64,000 nucleotides of DNA from Rudanella sp031411995 (GTDB taxonomy: Bacteria > Bacteroidota > Bacteroidia > Cytophagales > Spirosomataceae), in assembly GCA_031411995.1 (NCBI GenBank), contig JANOCD010000049.1:26386-90385 (forward strand). Reading direction: 5' to 3'. The notes beneath the pieces are model-generated. The model was not told where the DNA came from. It saw only the letters and a program-made list of their open reading frames with translations, and did no database searches. Of the stretch, positions 27,870 to 35,464 are shown piece by piece. The first letter of the stretch is position 1, and each line of letters starts with the position of its first letter. The position numbers and the translations under genes are program-made.

Positions 27870-27907
27870 GCAATAAAAGCCAGTATCGCACTATTGGCTT
27901 TTATTGC
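27870..27907 (+). terminator. Hairpin between the small ORF and the integrase gene
   Basis: A perfect 13-bp stem: 27870-27882 (GCAATAAAAGCCA) with 27895-27907 (TGGCTTTTATTGC). It lies directly after the stop of the 111-aa gene and ends 19 nt before the integrase ATG at 27927, arguing against the upstream in-frame start at 27894. Confidence 0.65.
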
Positions 27908-27926
27908 CTCCAGACTATATACAGCA

Positions 27927-29291
27927 ATGGCAAGAACAACCGATCACAAAGAGGGCAACGCAACTGTAAAAGTTGTTTACCGCACCCACAAAACACTTAA
28001 AGACGGCTCACACCCGTTCTGGGTTAGAATCACCAAAGACCGTAAAAGTACGTTTGTGGCTACGGGGTTGAGTATGCACCCAAAATACTGGAATGATAAG
28101 CACACAGGATACCGCGAAGCCATCCGAAAATCATATCCCGAACCCTACCGTAACAACCTCATCAATGCTCTTGATGCATGGGAGAAGAAGTACAGCGAAG
28201 CCGCCCAGACATTGGCCGTTGCCGATGAGCAACACGACACAAAGACCGTTGTCAGCAAAGCTATTGAAGGCCGTAAACAAGCCCGTAGAACGATGTTATT
28301 GGCCTACATTGACGAACTAACGGCCAATATGAAGAAGGCCGGGAAGTTGGGCAATGCTACAATTTATCAAGTTCTCCGCAATCAACTAACTGAGTTCATT
28401 GGTATTGAGTTTAATAAAGTCCAAGACGTTCGTTTTGCCGACGTTACCGTAAAATTCTGTAATGATTTTGAGGTGTATATGAGGGCAAAAGGTAACGCAG
28501 ACACAACGCTCCATAATCGCTTCAGAACCCTACGCTCTGTTCTCAACAAAGCAATTTCTGAAGGTGCTGCCAGCGTGACGACCTACCCGTTTTCTCGCTC
28601 AGTCAGCGACCGGCATAAATTCAGTGTCAGCAAGTTTGACACCACAACCCAAAAGCGGGCCATCAGCCGCGCTGACGTTCGTAAAATCGAGGAGTTTATG
28701 CCCGTTGGTGAACATACCGGAGCCTATGCTGAGGTCAAGAATAACGCTGAGGTCGAACGGCTTCAACGGGCGAAAGACGTGTTCCTGTTCAGCTTCTACG
28801 TGGGTGGTATTAATTATGTCGATCTAACGCAACTCCGCTGGGGCAACCTCAATACCGATCCTGACGGAAACAAACGCCTTACCTACACCCGGCAAAAAAC
28901 AGGTGGTAAGTTTTCGGTGCGATTGTTGGCTCCGGCGTTGGCCATTATCGAATCATTCCGGCCATTCACGCACAACAGTCCCGACAGCTATATTTTTCCT
29001 ATTCTCAGCACCAAGATTCACACAACACCAAAATCAATCGTTAACCGTCTGAAAAAGACGCTCGGTCAGGTCAACGATGATCTGAAGACCATTGCCGAAC
29101 GGGTAGGCATTGAGACCCCAATCACTACCTACACAGCGAGACACGCGTTCGCGACCAGTCTGCGCCGTGCTGGTGTTGCCGATGCCATCACGGGCCAAAT
29201 GATGGGCCACAAATCGGCCACCGTCACCGCCGTTTATCTGGATTCGTTCGATAACCAAACGGTCGATGCTGCTTTTGATGCCTTGCTTTAA
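27927..29291 (+). CDS. Tyrosine recombinase / integrase
   Basis: Catalyses site-specific integration and excision of the element at tRNA-Leu. The 454-aa protein has an N-terminal arm-binding-like domain (ATVKVVYRTHKTLKDGSHPFWVRI…), a SAM-like core-binding domain (about 118-215) and a catalytic domain with Arg304 (QLRWGN), TYTARHAFAT with Arg405 (Tyr402 in the usual His position, as often in Bacteroidota integrases), MMGHKS with His428, and nucleophile Tyr437 (VYLDSF). Start at 27927 (MARTTDHKEG) chosen because the earlier ATG lies within a hairpin. It is oriented away from attL. Confidence 0.95.
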   Translation: MARTTDHKEGNATVKVVYRTHKTLKDGSHPFWVRITKDRKSTFVATGLSMHPKYWNDKHTGYREAIRKSYPEPYRNNLINALDAWEKKYSEAAQTLAVADEQHDTKTVVSKAIEGRKQARRTMLLAYIDELTANMKKAGKLGNATIYQVLRNQLTEFIGIEFNKVQDVRFADVTVKFCNDFEVYMRAKGNADTTLHNRFRTLRSVLNKAISEGAASVTTYPFSRSVSDRHKFSVSKFDTTTQKRAISRADVRKIEEFMPVGEHTGAYAEVKNNAEVERLQRAKDVFLFSFYVGGINYVDLTQLRWGNLNTDPDGNKRLTYTRQKTGGKFSVRLLAPALAIIESFRPFTHNSPDSYIFPILSTKIHTTPKSIVNRLKKTLGQVNDDLKTIAERVGIETPITTYTARHAFATSLRRAGVADAITGQMMGHKSATVTAVYLDSFDNQTVDAAFDALL

Positions 29292-29330
29292 CTTTTCACA
29301 ATCAAACCGCCGATCAGCGATACACATATT

Positions 29331-30248
29331 ATGGCCGTATCTTATGACAGTCGTTACTCTGTTGCTCCTGGTTATATTCAATCACTACCCGCTTATGAAG
29401 CTGCCTGTCACAACGTTAAAATGAGCGGGGGTATTCAGATTCAGTGTGACGATAACGCATCTGTTATCTGTTACAATCCATACCTAATTGTCCTGTTCAG
29501 TCAGCATGAATTGCCCGTATGGGATATTATCAATAAACAGGACACTATCATAGACGGTGGAAGGTTTCGTAAATCATTCGTGAAAGGTTTCGCCGAGGGT
29601 AAAGCTGAGTTTGAACGTAGATTCACCACCCCTCAAACAGTTCCTTATTCTACTCAAGAATATACCGAAACATTAAAGCGGCTTTATTACGGCGACGGTA
29701 CGGATTGGCCCCAAGATCATTGTTTAAGGATGAAGCGTTGGGCCTTAATTACCTTAGAACGTTCACAATTTGAGCGGATTGGTTATTGGGCTGGTATCAC
29801 GTTTTACATTGAATCACTGATGGATGAACGCCCTGAGCTATTCGGCACAAGTATAACTCCTACTGCTGCCGCTATGGATCATCGGTTTGACTCCAATGAC
29901 AGTCAGCCAAAACGTAGCTTTGGTTTGAATGGATATATCAGCGAAGAATACCAAGAATACACAGATGAACTAATACCATTTCTCATTGCCCGCTATAAGG
30001 GACTAAAGCCGAAAGACTTTGCATTTATGCTTTGGGCAATGGCTGATTTAGGTTTAATCTCCAGAACCGCTCTGAGTGCCAATCAAACAGAACTACATAA
30101 AGCCTTAGCTGAAACATTTGGGAAGGTGGGAACCAGAGCAAGTTTGAACGGAAATATAACTGGGTTAAATAGCGCGAATAACAAGGAAGAACAAAGCATA
30201 CGTCATCATAAAGAACTGATAAAAGGATTTTTGCAGGGTTCTTGCTAA
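29331..30248 (+). CDS. Hypothetical protein, 305 aa, common type next to integrases
   Basis: The family is not recognised with certainty. The last 110 residues (LKPKDFAFMLWAMADLGLI … ETFGKVGTRASLNGNITGL … HHKELIKGFL) resemble the C-terminal domain seen in RteC-like and other regulatory proteins of Bacteroidota mobile elements, but I cannot prove it. No signal peptide or transmembrane segment. It is AT-richer than the chromosomal neighbours. It follows the integrase by 40 bp on the same strand. Confidence 0.65.
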   Translation: MAVSYDSRYSVAPGYIQSLPAYEAACHNVKMSGGIQIQCDDNASVICYNPYLIVLFSQHELPVWDIINKQDTIIDGGRFRKSFVKGFAEGKAEFERRFTTPQTVPYSTQEYTETLKRLYYGDGTDWPQDHCLRMKRWALITLERSQFERIGYWAGITFYIESLMDERPELFGTSITPTAAAMDHRFDSNDSQPKRSFGLNGYISEEYQEYTDELIPFLIARYKGLKPKDFAFMLWAMADLGLISRTALSANQTELHKALAETFGKVGTRASLNGNITGLNSANNKEEQSIRHHKELIKGFLQGSC

Positions 30249-30291
30249 AAATTTGCAGCAAAAAACGCAAACTAACTCATAACCAATTTTG

Positions 30292-30321
30292 ACCCGTCAC
30301 TTTAAAACAGACGAGACGGGT
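30292..30321 (+). promoter_or_regulatory. Inverted repeat immediately before the HTH gene, possible operator
   Basis: ACCCGTC (30292-30298) is reverse complementary to GACGGGT (30315-30321), which ends one base before the ATG at 30323. This is a plausible autoregulatory site for the HTH protein or an mRNA hairpin that hides the start. There is no T-run, so it is not a terminator. Confidence 0.4.
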
Positions 30322-30322
30322 T

Positions 30323-30643
30323 ATGAACAACGACAAAGAGTTTATTACAGAAAATCCATTTGCTGTATTGGTTCGGAGAATGAACCGTATAGAATCTCAG
30401 AATGAGGAGATTCTAAGTTTTCTGCAAACTAAGAGCGGCCAGACCTCTATTGACGAAATAGGCGGTATCGAATTAGCTGCACAGGTCACGCGCCTAAGCA
30501 AAGACCGTATTTACACGCTGGTTTCAAAACGGCTCATTCCTCACAAAAAACGTGGGAACCGCCTAACGTTTCGACGTTCTGAACTGCTCACATGGTTAGA
30601 TGAGGGGAACCGCGCCGAAAAGAAAGGAGATGAGGTTTTATGA
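30323..30643 (+). CDS. Excisionase-family helix-turn-helix protein
   Basis: This 106-aa protein has a MerR-like/excisionase HTH (about 48-96): IELAAQVTRLSKDRIYTLVSKRLIPHKKRGNRLTF, then RSELLTWLDEG. Such proteins direct excision by the integrase or regulate element genes. The N-terminal 45 residues form a coiled-coil-like helix (NPFAVLVRRMNRIESQNEEI). The stop overlaps the next start (ATGA), the beginning of a chain of coupled genes. Confidence 0.85.
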   Translation: MNNDKEFITENPFAVLVRRMNRIESQNEEILSFLQTKSGQTSIDEIGGIELAAQVTRLSKDRIYTLVSKRLIPHKKRGNRLTFRRSELLTWLDEGNRAEKKGDEVL

Positions 30644-30903
30644 AAACGCCAACACTCCTTCTCATCGACATCAGCCGGGCCATCCGTCAAGTAGGCGAAA
30701 TCTGGCTCATCCAGAAAACCGAAGCCGGAATGCTGTTTCGAGCCACGGTCAACCGCCAGCAAATTCGGGTTTTGTCTCAACTCCCCGGCTCTCCACCGCC
30801 TGACTTCCCGCCTGATCATGGCGCACCCTTGCACATTGCTACGACAGTCTCGGCACTGACTGATTTTCTGCACTCATGCTCAGACAAAGCCAACGCGCTA
30901 TGA
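30640..30903 (+). CDS. Small hypothetical protein, 87 aa
   Basis: Starts by ATGA overlap with the HTH gene and ends by ATGA overlap with the next gene, so it is clearly a translated member of the operon. No recognised domain; a Pro-rich loop (SPPPDFPPDHGAP) precedes a helical end. Function unknown. Confidence 0.65.
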   Translation: MKTPTLLLIDISRAIRQVGEIWLIQKTEAGMLFRATVNRQQIRVLSQLPGSPPPDFPPDHGAPLHIATTVSALTDFLHSCSDKANAL

Positions 30904-31259
30904 AGAAGTCAAAAAAACAACGGATAGCGCAGGAGATCGTAACCCAACTCACTCAGCAAGGCTGCGCTGCTACTACCTACACCCCCGGTGCTGAGTTGCC
31001 GTTTTTGTCCATTTGGAAGCCCGTACTCAATCAACTACGCACCCTCCAACCCGATATTTTGACATGCTCAGAAAGCGGCCAGCAGGTCTGGGTTAAAATC
31101 GCATGGAGCCGCTCCTCACTCACCAATGAGCAAAAAGCCGCTATTGTATGTCTGGAGCAACAACGAAACATAGCGGTTTGTGTGGCCAGTACAGATTATG
31201 AATTCTTTGACTGGCTCAACCGCAGACAACCAGCCGCAGACAATCTCTTGCCGGAATGA
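30900..31259 (+). CDS. VRR-NUC-like (PD-(D/E)XK fold) small protein lacking catalytic residues
   Basis: The 119-aa protein (from ATG 30900, overlapping the preceding stop) resembles VRR-NUC nucleases of phages and plasmids: LQPDIL (PD motif), a beta strand VWVKIAW, then SSLTNEQKAAIVCLEQQRNIAVCVAS. In active enzymes the strand reads ExK; here the aligned positions are Lys and Ala, so it is probably not a nuclease. The C-terminal tail (RRQPAADN) is encoded by two copies of the CCGCAGACAA repeat. Possible DNA-binding or structural role in replication. Assignment rests on pattern only. An in-frame start at 30876 exists but lacks the coupling. Confidence 0.5.
   Translation: MKKSKKQRIAQEIVTQLTQQGCAATTYTPGAELPFLSIWKPVLNQLRTLQPDILTCSESGQQVWVKIAWSRSSLTNEQKAAIVCLEQQRNIAVCVASTDYEFFDWLNRRQPAADNLLPE
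31220..31244 (+). repeat. Pair of CCGCAGACAA iterons inside a coding region
   Basis: CCGCAGACAAC (31220-31230) and CCGCAGACAAT (31234-31244) are spaced 14 bp start to start. The 25-bp unit differs at only two positions from 34934-34958 near the right end of the element. It overlaps the 3' end of the VRR-NUC-like gene just before the ATPase gene. Confidence 0.7.
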
Positions 31260-32392
31260 ATCCTAAACAAAAACGGGCCGATGCCCCCGCGCCGACCCGT
31301 TCAAAAACCCACTCAACAATGAATCTGGAACAGGACAAAAATACGATACTGATTGAGCAAATCAAACAGGGTGTTGCTCAGGATGCCGAGCGATTACGCG
31401 ACAAAGATACCAGTAACCAGCCGCAACAGGGTGAGATCACAGCCGCCGACCTGTTGCGCCGAAAAGTAGAGTCCATCCCCTGCCTGATTGAGCCAATTTT
31501 CCAACGGGTAGGACTTGCCGCCGTTGCTGGTTCGTCCGACGTGGGCAAGTCGGCATTCTTACGCCAATTGGCCTTTGAGGTGGGAACAGGGCAAAGTCAT
31601 TTCTTGGGTTGGCCAATTCGGGCAAAACACCGTTCTGCAATCTATGTCAGCACCGAGGATGACGAAAACGCAACGGCCTACCTGTTGTACTCGCTCAACA
31701 AGCAAGAGCAACGGAACCCCGCCGATTGTAATGGCTTGCGGTTTGTATTCGAGACCCACGACCTACTGAATGAATTAGACCGCAGACTAGCGCAAGCCCC
31801 CGCCGATCTTGTGGTAATTGATGCCTTTGGCGACCTCTATACGGGCGATGCCAACAAGACCAACCAGATACGGCAATTCCTGCACGATTACAGCCAATTG
31901 GCCCAAAAGCATGAGTGTCTGGTGCTTTGGCTCCATCACACTGGAAAGCGTACTGATGAGGAAGCACCAAGCAAGCACAACGTAATAGGTGGGCAAGGAT
32001 TCGAGGGTAAGATGAGGTTACTGGTTGAGTTGCGACGCGATCACCGGGATAACAGCCGCAGACATTTGTGTATTGTCAAGGGGAATTACCTGCCCGACGA
32101 ATATAAAGGCGATAGCTATGTACTGAGTTTTGAAAACTTCCTGTTCGGTCAGACGGGCCAACGAGTAGCCTTCGAGCAATTAGCCAAACCAAAGCCCAGC
32201 AACGACGACGATGCCGCCAAGTACGAACGGGTTGTGGCTTTACAAGATGAAGGCTACACGTTGGAGGGTATTGCGCCATTAATCGGCTTGCAGACAAAAG
32301 GAGCCGTTTCTAAGCTAATCAAGCGGATGCGCCCGGCTGATGTTTCCTCGGAGTTTCCCGGAAACCGACAGGAAACCACACCTGAAACATGA
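31256..32392 (+). CDS. RepA-like RecA-fold ATPase (AAA_25 type), replication protein
   Basis: A 378-aa ATPase with Walker A GSSDVGKS (92-99), Walker B LVVIDAFGD (Asp189), and sensor-like LVLWLHHTGKR. The fold matches the RepA/AAA_25 helicase-type ATPases that support replication of plasmids and integrative elements in Bacteroidota. A C-terminal HTH-like segment (ALQDEGYTLEGIAPLIGLQ…) may bind DNA, perhaps the nearby palindromes. Its ATG overlaps the preceding stop; an internal Met22 (31319) is an alternative. The DNA at its 3' end contains additional GTTTCC/GGAAAC elements. Confidence 0.85.
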   Translation: MNPKQKRADAPAPTRSKTHSTMNLEQDKNTILIEQIKQGVAQDAERLRDKDTSNQPQQGEITAADLLRRKVESIPCLIEPIFQRVGLAAVAGSSDVGKSAFLRQLAFEVGTGQSHFLGWPIRAKHRSAIYVSTEDDENATAYLLYSLNKQEQRNPADCNGLRFVFETHDLLNELDRRLAQAPADLVVIDAFGDLYTGDANKTNQIRQFLHDYSQLAQKHECLVLWLHHTGKRTDEEAPSKHNVIGGQGFEGKMRLLVELRRDHRDNSRRHLCIVKGNYLPDEYKGDSYVLSFENFLFGQTGQRVAFEQLAKPKPSNDDDAAKYERVVALQDEGYTLEGIAPLIGLQTKGAVSKLIKRMRPADVSSEFPGNRQETTPET

Positions 32393-32402
32393 GGGCTACA
32401 AA

Positions 32403-32444
32403 GTTTCCTGTTTCCTTTTCCCTAAGAGAGAGGAAACAGGAAAC
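32403..32444. repeat. Palindrome 1: inverted GTTTCCTGTTTCCT
   Basis: GTTTCCTGTTTCCT (32403-32416) is the exact reverse complement of 32431-32444, with a 14-bp spacer. It lies in the gap between the ATPase and Toprim genes and is the first of two such pairs. Confidence 0.8.
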
Positions 32445-32489
32445 CACCCCAAAGACTCAATAGTAACCCTCTCAATAGCGACAAAAGCA

Positions 32490-32533
32490 AGTTTCCTGTT
32501 TCCTGTACATTAGAAGTCAGGAAACAGGAAACT
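32490..32533. repeat. Palindrome 2: inverted AGTTTCCTGTTTCCTG
   Basis: A perfect 16-bp inverted repeat (32490-32505 with 32518-32533, 12-bp spacer), ending 19 bp before the Toprim gene start. With palindrome 1 and degenerate copies at 32342-32376 it forms a dense cluster of about eight GTTTCC/GGAAAC sites, as expected for an origin or for a Rep-controlled regulatory site. Confidence 0.8.
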
Positions 32534-32552
32534 ACATAATAACCCTGTTACC

Positions 32553-33950
32553 ATGACAGCTACCCAAACCCGGTACTACTTGCCAAAAAAGGCTATCAAA
32601 GCTGATTGCCCACAGTGTAGCCCCCGCCACCGGAAAACCCTCAGCCGTTTCGTTGACCGCGAGACCAATGACGTATTACCCGAATCGTTCGGACGGTGCG
32701 ACCGGGAAAGTAATTGCGGCTATTCCCTCAGTCCCTACCACAAAACAGCATCCGGCCTGAGTTATGCTGATGAACAGAAAGGGCCACCACTCCCCAAAGA
32801 CTGGTTTTCGTTGGCCGGAACATGGAAACGGCAACACATAACCCGGCAAGGTGTTGTATTGGCCTTGATTCAGGAAGGGGCAACACCCGAACAAGCCGAA
32901 CGGGTTACTGCTTACGTCTTCGATCAGCCAGACAAGAATCAGCCCACCCTACCAACTCCTATCTATTACCTGCCTGATGAGGTGCTGACCAAATCATTAA
33001 GCCATTACGAGCGCAACGATTTTGCTCGCTTTCTGAGTGGCCGCTTTGGATATACCGTTGCTGCTGATTTGCTCCAACGGTTCCAAGTGGGTACGTCGAG
33101 CCGTTGGGAGGGTGCCAGCGTGTTCTGGTTGATTGATGAACAGCAACGTGTGAGAGGGGGGCAAATTGCGCTCTACGATCAGACGGGCCACAAAGTCAAA
33201 CACACTGACCGGGAAGGCAAGAAACGGGTTTGTATCACATCGGTGCGGGCCGCGCTCAAATGGAAGTACCGGGACGTTACCCCGCCCGGCTGGTTGGCCG
33301 CTTTTCCTGATGATGCCGAAACGTGGCCCGTCGTCTTTGGCTTACCACAATTACAAACCGCCCCGGCTGACATACCCGTTGCCATTGTCGAGGGGCCAAA
33401 AACGGCTATCATTTGTAGTCAGCTACTACCCGGTTTCGTCTGGTTGGCTGTTGGGGGAAAGTCCTATTTGAAGTCCGAACGATTGGACGCATTACGAGGC
33501 CGCAGGATCATGCTTTATCCTGACCTGAACGCTTATCACGACACGACGAACTCCAACGGCCACAAAATCAAAGGGTGGTTAACTATCGCGGGGCAGCTAC
33601 AGGCCGAAGGCTTCGACGTGACCGTATCAGACGTATTGGAAGGGTTGGCAACGGATGAGGACAGAGCGAACGGCTTAGATTTAGCTGACTTCCTACTACG
33701 CGAACCAAATACGATCAAAGCCTTTTCCGAGTGGCTACCCGGCCAACGAGTAACGTTCGATGAAAGCCAGGTCGAGCAACTGCCCGTCACCACCAGCGAT
33801 GAGTACCCGCCCGAATGGGACGAACCCCACCCACCCGGCGCAACGCCAACGATCAAACCGATACCGTGCATCAGTGCCACTGAATTTCATAATTGGCAAC
33901 AACAACACCCCTATTTTTCAAAAATGGGAATAAATTCACTGAACCGATGA
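32553..33950 (+). CDS. DUF6371 zinc-finger/Toprim primase-like protein
   Basis: Likely primes or assists replication of the element. The N-terminal zinc ribbon has Cys19, Cys22, Cys49 and Cys55 (CPQC … GRCDRESNCGY). The Toprim-like catalytic features are VAIVEGPKTA (Glu280) and IMLYPDLNAY (Asp324). The 465-aa protein ends in an acidic, Pro-rich tail. DUF6371 proteins are typical of Bacteroidota mobile elements next to RepA-like ATPases. The stop overlaps the next start (ATGA). Confidence 0.85.
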   Translation: MTATQTRYYLPKKAIKADCPQCSPRHRKTLSRFVDRETNDVLPESFGRCDRESNCGYSLSPYHKTASGLSYADEQKGPPLPKDWFSLAGTWKRQHITRQGVVLALIQEGATPEQAERVTAYVFDQPDKNQPTLPTPIYYLPDEVLTKSLSHYERNDFARFLSGRFGYTVAADLLQRFQVGTSSRWEGASVFWLIDEQQRVRGGQIALYDQTGHKVKHTDREGKKRVCITSVRAALKWKYRDVTPPGWLAAFPDDAETWPVVFGLPQLQTAPADIPVAIVEGPKTAIICSQLLPGFVWLAVGGKSYLKSERLDALRGRRIMLYPDLNAYHDTTNSNGHKIKGWLTIAGQLQAEGFDVTVSDVLEGLATDEDRANGLDLADFLLREPNTIKAFSEWLPGQRVTFDESQVEQLPVTTSDEYPPEWDEPHPPGATPTIKPIPCISATEFHNWQQQHPYFSKMGINSLNR

Positions 33951-34180
33951 AACACCTCTTTAGCACACCTACCCACGATCATTTTCTAGATCACTTCGAG
34001 GGGCAACCTGTTCGCATCTTACGCAATCGCCTGAACGGTGAAATCCTATTCGAGGGTGAGTCTGTAGCGCGATGTATGGGCTTTGAGAGTGAGCAGGACA
34101 TGATGAGCGACGACCGCGTTCTCGATGCCATCATCGACCATATAAGGCAAGAAGGAGAATCCCCGTTGCGTCGATTTTGA
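33947..34180 (+). CDS. Small BRO-N-like protein, 77 aa
   Basis: Starts at ATG 33947, overlapping the Toprim stop. The segment FEGQPVRILRNRLNGEILFEGESVARCMGFES resembles the DNA-binding BRO-N fold of phage antirepressors (F.g..vR......g...f.g..va..lg), but it is much shorter than usual and ends soon after. It could be a small regulator. The resemblance is by eye only. A hairpin terminator follows. Confidence 0.5.
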   Translation: MKHLFSTPTHDHFLDHFEGQPVRILRNRLNGEILFEGESVARCMGFESEQDMMSDDRVLDAIIDHIRQEGESPLRRF

Positions 34181-34202
34181 TTACTAATCAGTATATAAAA
34201 TT

Positions 34203-34236
34203 AACGGGCAGTATTGAGTAGGATGCTGCCCGTTTT
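34203..34236 (+). terminator. Terminator of the element's replication gene cluster
   Basis: AACGGGCAG (34203-34211) pairs with CTGCCCGTT (34226-34234), followed by TT. It lies directly after the BRO-N-like gene. Confidence 0.7.
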
Positions 34237-34251
34237 GCTTCTCTTCGAGAT

Positions 34252-34656
34252 ATGAAACAACTATTTCGCCCTTTGATAGCTTCTTTGCTATTTACTTCTT
34301 GCCAAAGCGCAGACAATTCTCAACGGGCAGACAACCGGCCCACCGCCGACGATCTGAGAGGAAAAACCTTCACCGTCCAAATGGCAGAAAAAGATAAGGA
34401 AGTTGACCAGTTAGAACTCTCTTTTCGCTCAGACACAACCGGCCAAGTACTTATTACACTGTCATCTGGTTTTAAGCGAAGGCCTTTTTCGTGGCAGGTT
34501 CTTCAAGATTCTATTCTACAAATGCGAATACAGCCGGAGGGTAAAGATGATTACCCGCTCATTTGGAAATTAGGCGTTTCGTGGGAAGGAGAGCGCATAT
34601 TACTCACTGATAAAGGCAAAGATGCCATGTTGCTTACAGCGAAAGTCCCAAAATAG
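34252..34656 (+). CDS. Hypothetical lipoprotein of the integrative element, 134 aa
   Basis: The N-terminus (MKQLFRPLIASLLFTSCQSADN) has a lipobox ending at Cys17. The mature part is beta-rich and lipocalin-like by pattern (LRGKTFTVQMAEKDKEVDQL … FSWQVLQDSILQMRI). The SADN/RADN residues after the lipobox are encoded by degenerate CGCAGACAA repeats. It is the only gene of the element with no evident replication or integration role, hence possible cargo (for example surface exclusion), but no function is shown. Confidence 0.65.
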   Translation: MKQLFRPLIASLLFTSCQSADNSQRADNRPTADDLRGKTFTVQMAEKDKEVDQLELSFRSDTTGQVLITLSSGFKRRPFSWQVLQDSILQMRIQPEGKDDYPLIWKLGVSWEGERILLTDKGKDAMLLTAKVPK

Positions 34657-35385
34657 CCCCGGCCTTTAGATTCAACAATTCCCTTTTTGTTCATTTGTAA
34701 AAATGGAAAAACAAAAACGGCTAACTTCTTTATCCACAAGGCTATTTTAGGGAATTTAGGGTGAGGGGTACAATAGGTAGACAAGCCTGTAAGTAGCTGT
34801 TATTGAGCGTTACCCGAAATCTGGGAAGCAAGTCACGCCGGGCAGAAAAGGGTATTTTTTGTAAATTCTGTGGTCAGCCTACTATAGGGGGCAAACTATC
34901 AAATCCAAAAAGGGGGTGTAGGGGGGGGGGTATCCGCAGACAATTAGCCGCAGACAATTAATTATTAAGAAAAGGAATATTTCAAAGTGAGTTTCAAAAG
35001 AAAGAAATCACGTCCGCAGACAATGAGCTACCGCAGACAATTGAGCCTGATAGGAGACATTAATAGAGATAATACTATTGCCCCTTACCAGCGTAATACA
35101 TAGTAACACTGATAGGTAAAGGAAGGGTACTAACAGGGATATAGAGAGAGATAGTAAAGTATGACGTATTATAATGTAGTGATATTAGTTACAGAGTATG
35201 TGCAACACCACACCATAGAAAAGCCCAATATCAGGGAGGTAAAGAGAGGTGGTATGCTATACTCTTTTAAGCAATACAAGAATATTATTCCATAGAGCAT
35301 ACGCTTAATATTATACGTAAAGGACGCACCACAACATACATTACCAAAGAGTATTAATAAACGCAAAGTAGGGTATAGGCCTGTA
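34657..35385. other. AT-rich non-coding right end of the element with iterons and G-runs
   Basis: No convincing gene over about 730 bp. It contains G-runs (five G at 34887-34891, five at 34912-34916, ten at 34921-34930), then four CCGCAGACAA copies (34934, 34948, 35014, 35031), then very AT-rich sequence up to the arm-type repeat at 35386. An origin, partition or transfer site would fit here. Confidence 0.6.
34934..35041 (+). repeat. Four CCGCAGACAAT iterons in the non-coding right end
   Basis: CCGCAGACAAT occurs at 34934-34944, 34948-34958, 35014-35024 and 35031-35041, all on the same strand. Start-to-start spacings are 14, 66 and 17 bp. The first pair is a near-identical repeat of 31220-31244. 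Degenerate copies lie at 32056-32064 and 34308-34335. Confidence 0.8.
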
Positions 35386-35402
35386 TGTTGTACCTAATGC
35401 TG
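35386..35402 (+). repeat. Right copy of 17-bp integrase arm-type repeat
   Basis: TGTTGTACCTAATGCTG, identical to 27456-27472 and in the same orientation. It lies 63 bp inside attR. Confidence 0.6.
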
Positions 35403-35418
35403 TACCTATCAACAAAAA

Positions 35419-35447
35419 AGCCTGTTAGTACGATGTTCTAACAGGCT
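35419..35447 (-). terminator. Terminator of tRNA-Leu supplied by the element
   Basis: AGCCTGTTAG (35419-35428) pairs with CTAACAGGCT (35438-35447). Read on the minus strand the stem is followed by a T-run (A-tract at 35414-35419 on plus). It replaces the original terminator now stranded beyond attL, about 8 kb away. Confidence 0.8.
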
Positions 35448-35464
35448 GGTAATCAGTAGGTTAT

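Noticed and set aside
27894..27926. Earlier in-frame start for the integrase
   Set aside because: It lies inside the strong hairpin at 27870-27907 and adds a non-conserved hydrophobic prefix.
35169..35366. Minus-strand open frame of 65 codons in the right end of the element
   Set aside because: Very AT-rich, no homology pattern visible, no good start context; most likely chance.
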